NCBI GenBank assembly: GCA_030015575.1
Contig: JASDDO010000016.1
Span: forward strand, 175,334,815 to 175,398,814
Length of the DNA stretch: 64,000 bases
Direction: 5' to 3'
DNA from: Agapanthus africanus
Taxonomy: Eukaryota > Streptophyta > Magnoliopsida > Asparagales > Amaryllidaceae
The notes under the pieces are model-generated. The model had not been told where the DNA came from. It did not search any database and saw only the letters and a program-made list of their open reading frames with translations. Position numbers and translations under genes: made by a program. This document shows, piece after piece, positions 25,057 to 34,573 of the stretch (position 1 is the stretch's first letter; each line of letters begins with the position of its first letter).

Positions 25057-26400
25057 TTAGAATGATGGCGGGAATAGTTCCGCTCTGGCACATCCTCTAA
25101 AGATCTCTGGCCAACTATTATGGTCACTCACAACATGTCTCGTCGATGATGCCGAACTTTGGCCTACTGGTGTGCGTAATACGACCGATCCTGGGTCTAA
25201 TCCTTCTCGTGTAGTACTCCAGAAAGATTCTGTCGGGGTCTCTCCCAAATCTCGTTTCTGCTGAACTGCCCGGAAGTTATCACCCTTTACTAAATCTATT
25301 TCTTGTTCCGGAACGGCTGCATACTCATCACGACTCCTTCTGGAAGATATATCCATATTCAACGCCTCTGCATGCTTATCGCATCTCTGATGTCAACGGA
25401 GTGGAACGTCATCTCATCGAAATCTCGTACGAACCTCTTACTCCACTTTTCTCTAATGTCGACTGATTCGGACTCGTCCCTTCGTAGCTGTATGGACTGC
25501 GCTACAACGGCTATACTCATATCTAGAGTCTCCCAAGTAATGTATCCCATCTCATGATATCCGGACGACGTCGAACTTTTTGATCGATTCGTCAAAGTCC
25601 CATAATTCCCCGAGAGCTTAACTCTTGAGTACAGTTTAATAATATCCAGTACATGCCACAGTACCTATGGAACAGCCGTAGAAGGGCAAACCCAAGCCTC
25701 ACTAATGGCACCGCGGAACTGCCGCAAACCCTAAGGTTCAAAAGCGTTCCCATGGTCATTATGTCGAGTTAGGGTTTCATTCTTCTACAGGGTCCATAGA
25801 ATTACTTGCATGTTATTCCGAATACCTCAAACTTGGAAAAATGGGTTTCTAACATTCGATCGTCTTCTATCGACTCTCAACGTACCTGCGTGAATTCTTC
25901 TCAAAATGGAATCAATCAATCTGATGACCTCGCATCGGGGTATGCAACGAACCACATGTCCTAGTCATTCCTTCATGGGTGACTAGCGATCTTCTATCTT
26001 ATCTCTATGTGCAACTCGTGCCGTATAGCTTCAAACATCTGGGGCGGTATCTTGTCAGTCGCAGAAACATTTAGCTCATTCGTCCTCACACTAAATAGTG
26101 TCTCGATCATCAAGAATAACGGTGCATTGACGGTCATCACATTCTAGTTGGCCTCTATCAGGGGCCCAATCCTCTGGTCCTCTGGTGCTGATCTGCACGT
26201 TCGAGAAATTTTAGTAAAAGCAATCCATCAAACGCTCATGGCGCGAAAAACACAATAAACCGACACATCTATTCAATCGTGTGTCACCGGAAATACGCCC
26301 TGGTCAGTCCTCGTCCAAGACGAACTCATGCTGACCACAACTCTAGCCGCAGCTCTCTCTGCCTATGCAATCGTGGTAACAAAACCACAAACCGATATCG
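25057..26400 (-). pseudogene. Degenerate gag-like region of INT2
   Basis: Minus-strand fragments carry K-R-F-V-R (in 25359-25595) and, nearer the start, a conserved S-A-T-D-K-I-P-P-Q-M-F-E peptide (about 26020-26140). Position relative to PBS and leader fits gag. The zinc knuckle and everything downstream are missing. The second peptide is not recognisable in the Tekay-type Gag, so part of the region may come from another gene. Confidence 0.45.
25619..25810 (-). repeat. Shared module (LARD copy, INT2)
   Basis: Same block as 18178-18370 and the copia leader copies at 4461-4618 and 59378-59573, roughly 70% alike across superfamilies by eye. Confidence 0.7.
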
Positions 26401-26692
26401 ATGAGGATAGATCATAGGAATGAATAAAATACTGTGCAAAGAAATGTACATCCTAAGGCTTCTTAAGTGGTGTAGCGTATCGTAAGTATGCCGCGGAACA
26501 TACACACGGTACGTCACTCTACTTAAGTCACCTACTCCATCAACCAAGGTCAACCTATGCGACGAAAGTTCGAGTCTAATACCCCCTCGACCAAGTATAA
26601 GTTCCGTAAGGTCAAGCTTAGGTTCTGAATATAAAGATACGCCCTAGACTCCGCATAGTCAAACATAGACTCGAACCAAGGTTAAACCTAGC

Positions 26693-26704
26693 GCTCTGAT
26701 ACCA
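26693..26704 (-). other. Primer-binding site of INT2
   Basis: The minus strand reads TGGTATCAGAGC, four bases inside the LTR3 edge at 26709. Spacing is the same as in the Tekay-type element (50164-50175 to 50180). Confidence 0.9.
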
Positions 26705-26708
26705 ACTT

Positions 26709-26936
26709 TGTCCCGACCCGAAATGGAACAAGACTGGAACTTGAATCATGTGAAGTCTATAGGATCCCACCAAATTCAAGTAAGCCAAAAGCCCTTAAAT
26801 CTAAACCATTTAAAAGAAAAAAGTGAAGGAAAACTTGTTTAAAAGTTTGCATATAAATCACTTTGAAAGTCGTAGTAAACATTTTTAAAACATCAAGTCT
26901 TTTCTGAAAATTTCGGCAGAGTTTCCTTTGTAAATA
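26709..26936 (-). repeat. LTR3 stub (228 bp)
   Basis: Begins TGTCCCGACCCG (one base off the usual end) and follows LTR1 and LTR2 to TTTGTAAATA. It stops exactly where another complete LTR terminus, TGTCACGACCCG, begins (LTR4). Confidence 0.88.
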
Positions 26937-28793
26937 TGTCACGACCCGAAAAGTACGGAACATGAATGACACTTAAATTACGAAACGTTTCAAGGCGTAC
27001 GTAATCTAAGCAAGCCAAAACCCAGAAATCAAAACCAATTAAAGCTTTAGAGTGAAGGAAAAACCGATTTAAAGCAAATAGTTTTAATAGCATAAGCCAA
27101 ATTATGCGTTTTAAAAACATCAAGTAATTTCTTAAAATTTTGGCAGAGTTTCCTTTGTAAATACTGGCCCCAAACTGGGTACAACATGAATAGTATACGA
27201 AATAATAAAAGGCATCCCCAAGCGGGAGCTAGCTCTTCGTCAAACGACGGTCACAACCATGAAAGCAATATAATATACAACGCCAAGGGCGAGGATCAAA
27301 GCTCAAAAGGGAACTCAAAATCAACATGAAAACCATAATAATACAACGCGCGACTCTAAGGTCCAAAGAATAAACACTGGTCTTTTATCTCTATCAAATA
27401 TACAAGTCTGGTTGATGGAGTTTTACTAGATACAACTGAAATAACAAATACACAATGGTGCTCCTGATGCAAAAGAAACCACCTACCAAGACAATCACCT
27501 GGAAGGAACAATGTGCCAGCAAAGCTGCAACGAAACCTGCATGGTAAAACCTACAAGGAACTGTGGCACAACGGGGGTGAGTTGCCAACTTGTGAGTAGA
27601 AAACATCTACAGGTAGAAATCGCATGTATAACACAATCCTAGGTCATACGATCAGTAATATCCTCAAAATATTAATATGGCCTGAAGCAATATAATGGTA
27701 AGGGTAAACATCTATCCCTAAGTGTAATACCAAGTACTTGTGTCAGTGCCTCAGGTAACAACATGTCACTAATATGATGTACAAATGTCAGGTAGCAATA
27801 TGTCACTAAAATGATGTGCAAATGCATAGAATGAGAACAAGATACATGATGAATCAAGAACTGTTTTTCTTTATTTAATGAGATTTCTGTATGTATAGAA
27901 ATCGAGATATCATCAACGAAATCAACATAGAATCCGTGTCCAGTATCGACACAAAACATAAATCCTCATATCTCAGGCATCCGTATCATCTGCGGGATCG
28001 GCCCGCGGGCTCCGGCAGAACGGATCAGCCTGTATCCATCTCATGACTCCGGCCGGTATCCTCCGGATAACCGAAGAGTCCAAATAATATCACCGGTAGG
28101 TAGTGCCCCCTGCCAGGCTCATCATCCTCCATGAAATCACTCTCGCCTCGGGGTACCTCACCGGGTCCACTATGTACCCGCAAACGGTTCATACGACTCC
28201 TCGAATCGGGTCTCGAAAACCATCTCAGAACCGAGAAAACATCATGGTGGACAAAACTCATCATATCAGGGAAAACCGCATTTTTCTCTTTAAAATAATT
28301 CATCAGTTTATAAAACTTTCACATGCGGTTTCCAAATCCGGAAAATCTCAAGAAGAATCCGAAATCACAAATCACCATGTCAATAAACAGTGAAAACCGA
28401 CATAAATCTCCATAATACTGCATAACCAATGAATATATGAATGCATCTTATATCATGCAATGAATGCAATAGTTAAACTAGCATATGAAAGCTATAACAT
28501 ATTGCAATACCAGCTAGCAGGCTATGTCAACGAAATAGTATTCTCTAAAGTGTACGTGACATGGCAATTACCGATGATAATGTGTGTGAGCCGGCAAGCA
28601 AGTGTATGTGGAGCATACACATCAACAGTAATGGTGCTGGTGTCCTGACATCATGGTTTCATAATAATTACAGATAACATATGTATAAGCATGTAATGCG
28701 ATGAAACATCATGAATATAGAGAACGCGATATAGTAACGGCAACACAAAAGAATATACCTATCCAATATACGAGTCATACAGTTCTGGTATTT
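26937..28793 (-). repeat. LTR4: partial LTR of a diverged LARD subfamily
   Basis: Starts with an intact TGTCACGACCCG terminus and stays colinear with LTR1 and LTR2 for about 1.86 kb, at clearly lower identity. It then switches abruptly to copia leader sequence at 28791-28795. It is intermediate between LTR1/2 and the Tekay-type LTR in the first 100 bp. It contains the dyad GTGTC/GACAC (27936-27952). The rest of its LTR and the first 0.8 kb of its internal region are missing; INT3 at 62293 is the likely continuation. Confidence 0.8.
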
Positions 28794-29454
28794 AATACGA
28801 GCCTGTATAAAACACGGATTCCACGGTCGCGACGAATAGCCAAACCCACATCCCAAGACCCCTACGAGAGCGGCAAGTAACACTGCCAATTCTAGGGTTA
28901 GGAGACCCGGTCTCGACTCCTCGAGATGGCCTCCCACTGGACCCTAGAACCCGGTTACTTATGCTCCCCTCCTTGGGTCTACCTAATGCGGAAAAGTAAA
29001 TAATATACACTGGTGACAGCAACCGCAACCAGGAAGTGCCCCAAATAAAAGAATATTACATTACAAATGAATTTTACATGAATGAAAATAAAAACCCTCA
29101 TCTCACATAAAACCCCCGGCTATTCAGAACGCGACGATCCAATATAACATATCACAGCAACACATAATATCTCATATCATCAACGTAAGTAAATATGCGC
29201 ATCCCAATTGTCGTTGACATATAGCAACGAAACCGGCGATATCACATATTACACTTACGGTCACAGAAAAGAAAGTGTAAAACTACAATATTTGGAATCC
29301 ACAATCACTTTAGATATCGTAAATCCGAAATATCACATACTCCGCATTTCATGCCTAACTCTATGAATTCCACATATTGTATCACATTCCAGATAAATAT
29401 ACAGTATTAAACTTTCCGAACAGATAATCAAACACCCAAAATTTCCCAAAGTGC

Positions 29455-29650
29455 TCAACTCTTGAGCGGAGTTCAAATAATCCCAGAATATGTCACAGTA
29501 CCGGTGATCCAGCCGTAGAAGGGTCAAGCCAACGCCTCACATGTGGCACGCCGTACTGCCCCAAACCCGAAGGTTCAAAAGGCAGTTCAAGACGGTCACA
29601 TAATCGAGTTAAGGTTTGTTGTCTTCTAGAGGGTCCACCGCTTAACTTGT
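29455..29650 (-). repeat. Shared module (copia copy, E3 tandem stub)
   Basis: Same as 59378-59573 with two or three substitutions. It keeps the CTCTTGAG start that is shared with the LARD copies. Confidence 0.72.
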
Positions 29651-29924
29651 ACAATTTTCCGAAAGATTTAAACCCGATAAAAATTCAACGCTTGAAAGTT
29701 TTACGTGCCGGGAAAAAGTCGGTTAATGATATCCGTTCAAATAATTTAACAGTTTCTAAATATCCGGAAAGAAATACGAACTTAAAAATTCCGATCGAAT
29801 CTACTATTACCAAATAAACCCCAGATTTAAACAATACTGGAATCATTGTTAAAAATATCCAGAAACATCAACAAGTACCTACGGTCATTACCATAAAATC
29901 CACGTGTCATGATCTCACTGTTCC

Positions 29925-30004
29925 GCCGCGGAACCGCCGCGCAAGGCATGCTTGCACCGCGGTTCCGCCGTGCAAGGCATGCTTGCGCCGCGGTTCCGCC
30001 GCCG
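29925..30004 (-). repeat. GC-rich hairpin with duplicated arm
   Basis: Contains GGAACCGC...GCGGTTCC pairing around AAGGCATGCTTG. The GGTTCCGCCG/GCAAGGCATGCTTGC part is present twice, whereas 59849-59896 has it once. It lies about 190 nt from the PBS at 30189. Confidence 0.65.
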
Positions 30005-30188
30005 TTTAGTTGAATTAGGGGCTCGGGTTTTATGGTAATTCTTAGAATTCCCTGCTGATTTTTTTACATATTTTTAATTCAGAAAAATCCCAAAATTTAA
30101 AAAATTTCCAGAGAGGGGTCTTTTTGCGTCGTTTCGGGTTCGATCGGAGTTTTAACTTCGTAAACACATCGCCTAATGCTCTATCTAG

Positions 30189-30200
30189 GCTCTGATACCA
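30189..30200 (-). other. Primer-binding site of the truncated tandem unit
   Basis: The minus strand reads TGGTATCAGAGC, one base from the LTR at 30202. It shows that a second copia internal region once lay to the left of E3. Confidence 0.9.
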
Positions 30201-31208
30201 CTGTAGGGTTCCTAGGCACTCTTGTGAAGGTTCATAAGGCATCAAACATGCCCGGATTAAATTTTAGACGTGCCGAACAACCCAAAGCCGGGATCTTTGC
30301 TAGATTATTAGGGTTAAACATGCAAGAAGATAACTTTTATCTAAGTGTGAGGGATTACAACCTTTGTAGTCCGCTCCTTCACTTCACAAGCTCCGAGTAG
30401 AAGTCCCTTTGCCGCGATCCACGATCTCCCGGACTCATGAGAGGCTCCACGACTCGAACGATCCATGCTAGCTCGAAGTATTCCAAATCTCCGATGATCT
30501 ACCTTGAAGTTGCTACGACTCAAGCTTTCTCACTCAAAAGAGAAGAACACACTAATCCCATGGGCTAGATGAGATGAGGATGAGAGAGTAGTAATTTTGC
30601 TTTCTTTTTATATCATTTTCTCATATTATTTCATCACATAAGGATTTTCTAGCAAGCTTTCTTCAAGAGAGAAGAAGAAGATGATAATGGAAAAGCTAAT
30701 AAGAATAATCATAATCCTTTTGTGATGAATAGAATATAAACCATATGATTGAATTGTAAACCATGGTCAAGGATGAGTGGTCAAGATTTTGTAGAGAAAT
30801 AACTAGAGTTAGGGTTTGGTTAAGTTAAAAAAGTGTCATCACAAAATATCACAACCATGACAAAAAGAAAAATGCTTCTAGAAGGAACTTGAAGCATCTA
30901 ACCCAAATCAAACCCTAACCTCAATTAATCATCCTTAAACATGTTTAACAATTAATCATATCATGTCACAATAATATATATCACATATATATTATATATT
31001 TGCAACAAAAGAAAATAATACAATTAACATATATCGCATATATATCAATGTATCATCCACTGAGAAAATGAAATAATAAAGCGAGCCTATATTAGATAAT
31101 GTAATACAATATATCATATATATTATTATACATTAAATCATCGAATCAACACTTGAATCGATGATCCGGCTATATCGAATATTACCGACTAATATATCAT
31201 GTACCGAT

Positions 31209-31235
31209 TCATCGAATCAACACTTGATCCGATGA
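31209..31235 (-). repeat. CAC-loop stem in E3 3' LTR
   Basis: 12-base arms with one mismatch and loop CAC. In the 5' LTR copy (61101-61127) the arms are perfectly complementary. The E1 (6156-6180) and E2 (33360-33386) equivalents have different outer arm bases. Confidence 0.6.
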
Positions 31236-32326
31236 GCCGGTTCATATCTAAATATCCTGAGAATATAATACGGTATCCCATATCGCATTATTCTCGGTCC
31301 TGCACATATCACATATGTGCCACTACTCCGTTTCGCCTGAGCCAAGAAACCTCTGTGTAGGACTCTAAAGAATCGTCAATACGCCGGTAGCAGGTGATGA
31401 TCATATCAAACACCCACAAGCTGCAAGCGGTCAGCTAAACGTAACAGCCACCCAGGTATTGAGCGATCAGAAGATCAACAAGCTAGCCTGTGCGTTCTCC
31501 TGTGAATCCAATCAGTAACACTCCCGTACAGTCCGGTCTGTTCATCTGATATGTCGCATATCAAGTCTAGGGGTGGTATACGTCAGACCCCAGTAACTGA
31601 TAAGTCATGTCGATGTGTGGCTCGTAACGGGTCGAGAAACTACTAGTAACACTTACCAGTAAATCTCCATATCAGCCCTGGCCAGGGACTTCCAGTTATA
31701 GCCAATCGAACACAGCACAACATCAACTCCCTATACCGGGAGAGACGAATCCCCTCCTATCGCTCATTGCCTCCATGTGATTCGGGACTGTACCCAAAAG
31801 CCACCGTTTTGCACGCCCTCTTGGACGTGGTAAGGTGGAAATCAAAGCACAGTGGGAATCACACAAGACTCTATGACGATCTCGGGTCTTCAGACTACCC
31901 TGTACCTGTGTCACCGGAGAACTGCCATCTGACGTGTGGTATATCACCATCTGGGAGTTCTCGACGAGTCCGTCCAGTGTACCCAGTCTCCACTGATCAC
32001 CCGTACACCATCTCTGATGTCAAACACCGATGGATATGGGATCATCCATCGCCCATCATATGGGTCAAGATGCGTATATGCTAGTCTACTCTGGTGTATC
32101 GATGCCCTGTCTCGATATACCCTCGACTAGGAATAGTTATAGGATGTACTCATCGACTACCGCGGCCCCACTAGTATGATCTCATCATAGTCCCAGTAGT
32201 CGAGTACAGATCCTAAGGGCTTTATCAACATGTGAGAGTAAAACAGTAAACCAATACAAGTCAACATGTTAAGATAAAGTGAAACCAAATAGCATACTAT
32301 CATGAAGAGCAAGAAAGTCCTCTCTG

Positions 32327-32331
32327 TATAT
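32327..32331. other. Left target duplication of E2
   Basis: TATAT, repeated at 54073-54077. Removing E2 and one copy gives the same sequence as the uninterrupted LTR at about 62216-62228. Confidence 0.93.
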
Positions 32332-34559
32332 TGTAGGGTTCCTAGGCACTCTAGTTAAGTCTCACAAGTGATCAAACATGCACAAATAAAAATTACGGGT
32401 GCCTACAAACCCGACTACGGATCGTTTACTAGATATTTAGGCGAAACATGTAAACTAGTTAACAATTTAACTAAGGGAACGGACATACAACCTTTGTAGA
32501 TCCGGTCCACCACCTCCATGGCTCCGCAACGAAGTCCCCTCCACTGTCCAAAAGGAATCCGGACTCCAACGTTGGCTTCGTCGAAGAATAAGCGAGCTAG
32601 GTCGTCGATATCCATGCCGAAGATGATCTACGTCGAGGCATCGCTAGAACAAGCTCCAACTTCACCAAGTCGGAAAAACTTGTGAAGGAAACACCCTATA
32701 CTACTTGGCAAGAGGTAGAGGATGAAGAAATAGGAAGTGGGTAAACTTTAGTTTTGGATTTCTCACTAGACTTCATGACTTGCCATTGAAGTAGCAAGCT
32801 TTCTTCAATGTTGAAGAAGATGAAGGAGAAGAAGAAGATATGATAACTTAAATTAAAATAGAAAAGAAAATACAATACTTATCATATCTTTGACCATGGT
32901 TTAGTGTAGAGACTTAACTTAGGTTAGATAGTGGTTAGGGTTAGATAAAAGACAAGAATGGTGGACTAAGTTCAAAGCTTCAAGAAGCTTTCAAATAAAG
33001 ACAAAAACTAGCAACCATTCTTATCTTTTTATCTTTTCTTTTTCCAAAATAAACAAAAGGAATGAATAAATGATTAAGTAAATGAAAAAGAAACCCTAAT
33101 CACTAATTAACCATGGTTTAACACTTTACACAAAACCAAGCTAGAATGTATCATCAAACATGATACAATCATGTGCACAAAACTATATCGAATATACAAT
33201 GTGCACATCCGCGCGAGAAAATCCATTTAAAGTGAACCGACACTAGTTAATGCAAAGCAATATATCAAATATATAATTATGTATTAAATCATTAAATCAA
33301 CACTTGATTTAACGATCCGGTCATATCGCATATAACCGGCTAGTATCCAATGTGTCGGCTTATCGAATCAATCCTTGATTCGATAACTAGGTTATATCGC
33401 ATATAACCATTCGATACATTGATCGCGAGAATAGAATACGGTATCATATACACGCATTATTCTCGGTCCCGCACATATCTCATATGCGCTCCTATTTCGT
33501 TTCGCTTGAGCTAGGAAACCTCTGTGTAGGACTCTAAAGACTCGTCAATACGCCGGCAGCAGATGATGATCATATCAAACATCTGCAAGCCGCAAGCGGT
33601 CTGCTAAACGTAACGGCCACCCGGGTATTGAGCGATCAGAAGATCGACGAGCAAGCCCGCTCACACTCCTGCGAATCCGACCAGTAACACTTATCGTATA
33701 GTCCGGTCTGTTCGTCTGATATGTCGCATATCTCGCCTAGGGGTGGTAAACGTCAGACCCCAATAGCTCGATAAGTCATGCCGACTTGAGGTCCATAACA
33801 TTCGTTAAACTACTGATAACTCTTACCAGTATATCACAGCAACCCTGGCCAGGGATTTCCTGTTATGGCCAGTCGAGCATAGCACAACATCAACCCCCAA
33901 TACCGGGAGAGACGAATCCCCTCCTATCGCTCATTGCCTCCATGTGAATCGGGACTGTACCCAAAAACCACCTGTTTGCACAACTCAGTAGAGCCGTGGT
34001 AGGGTGGAAATCAAAGCACAGTGGGAGACACACAAGACTCTATGACGATCTCGGGTCAACAGACTAAGCTGTACCAGTGTCACCAGAGAACTGCCATCTG
34101 ACGTAAGGTATAATACCATCTGGGAGTTCTCGGCGAGTCCGTTCAGTGTACCCAGTCTCCACTGAGCACCCGCATACCATCTCCGATGTCAAACACCAAT
34201 GGATATGGGATCATCCATCGCCCATCGCATGGGTCGGGAAGATATGCGCTAGTCTACTCTGGAATATCGACGCCCCGTCTCGATATTCACTCGACTAGGA
34301 ACAGTGAAGGATGTACTCATTGACTACCCAGGGCCCACTAGTATGATCTGCATCATAATCCTGGAAGTCGAGTACACATCCTAAGGGCTTTATCAACTTG
34401 TAATCAGAGAGACAGAAAGTATACATGTTAAGATAAAGAGCAACCAGATAGCGTACTATCATGTCGAGCAAGAAAGTCCTACCTATATATGTCCCAGCAT
34501 CCACTACAATATACATCCAATGTACAGTAATGGCCTCTAGGGCATACATATAACTAACA
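32332..34559 (-). repeat. 3' LTR of E2 (2228 bp)
   Basis: TGTAGGGTTCC...CTAACA on the plus strand. It contains the 12-bp perfect stem TTATCGAATCAA/TTGATTCGATAA with loop TCC (33360-33386). Followed by PPT 34560-34570. No gene. Confidence 0.94.
33360..33386 (-). repeat. Perfect 12-bp stem in E2 LTR
   Basis: Arms 33360-33371 and 33375-33386 with a 3-nt loop. It is the counterpart of the CAC-loop stems in E1 and E3. The 5' LTR of E2 has the same stem near 41537-41563. Confidence 0.65.
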
Positions 34560-34570
34560 ATCTCCCACTT
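34560..34570 (-). other. Polypurine tract of E2
   Basis: The minus strand reads AAGTGGGAGAT directly before the LTR start TGTTAG. Identical in E3 (54147-54157). Confidence 0.88.
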
Positions 34571-34573
34571 GCA

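Larger units (their letters stand above)
23646..26708 (-). mobile_element. INT2: LARD-like internal region
   Basis: Colinear with INT1 and about 95% similar by eye. It has a good PPT (23646-23660, minus TTAAGGGGGGAAGAA), a dyad array (24300-24795), a degenerate gag-like stretch (about 25057-26400) with the shared module at 25619-25810, a leader and an intact PBS. Minus-strand frames at 25057-25362 and 25359-25595 are fragments in different phases. The peptide around 26020-26140 (S-A-T-D-K-I-P-P-Q-M-F-E) is also recognisable in INT1 and INT3, so the region once coded for something. Confidence 0.85.
11829..26936 (-). mobile_element. Tandem LARD-like array LTR1-INT1-LTR2-INT2-LTR3
   Basis: Two head-to-tail units of about 7.4 kb (11829-19258 and 19259-26708) are followed by a 228-bp stub of a third LTR. 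Each unit is an LTR of about 4.4 kb and an internal region of about 3.1 kb with no intact gene, sizes like the LARD class described in Triticeae. LTR termini (TGTAA...GTGACA), an initiator tRNA-Met PBS and the PPT flank are shared with the Tekay-type element at 42047-53379. The array begins inside LTR0. Sharing one LTR between neighbouring units is what unequal recombination between LTRs would produce. Confidence 0.88.
28794..30201 (-). mobile_element. Truncated tandem copy of the E3 leader
   Basis: Nearly identical to 58716-60093 (offset 29922 at the start). It contains the shared module (29455-29650), the GC hairpin (29925-30004) and a PBS (30189-30200) that primes toward the LTR at 30202. 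The LTR at 30202 therefore serves as the 5' LTR of this stub and the 3' LTR of E3. The stub carries an extra 30 bp, a duplicated arm of the GC hairpin. Confidence 0.88.
30202..32331 (-). repeat. 3' LTR of E3, outer part
   Basis: Plus strand from TGTAGGGTTCC to CTCTGTATAT, where E2 is inserted; it resumes at 54078. The last five bases, TATAT (32327-32331), are the left target duplication of E2. It contains a stem-loop at 31209-31235 with arms TCATCGAATCAA/TTGATCCGATGA around CAC. Confidence 0.93.

Noticed and set aside
30202-32331. Solo LTR
   Set aside because: It has a PBS-bearing internal fragment on the left and continues after E2 into the E3 internal region, so it is a shared LTR.
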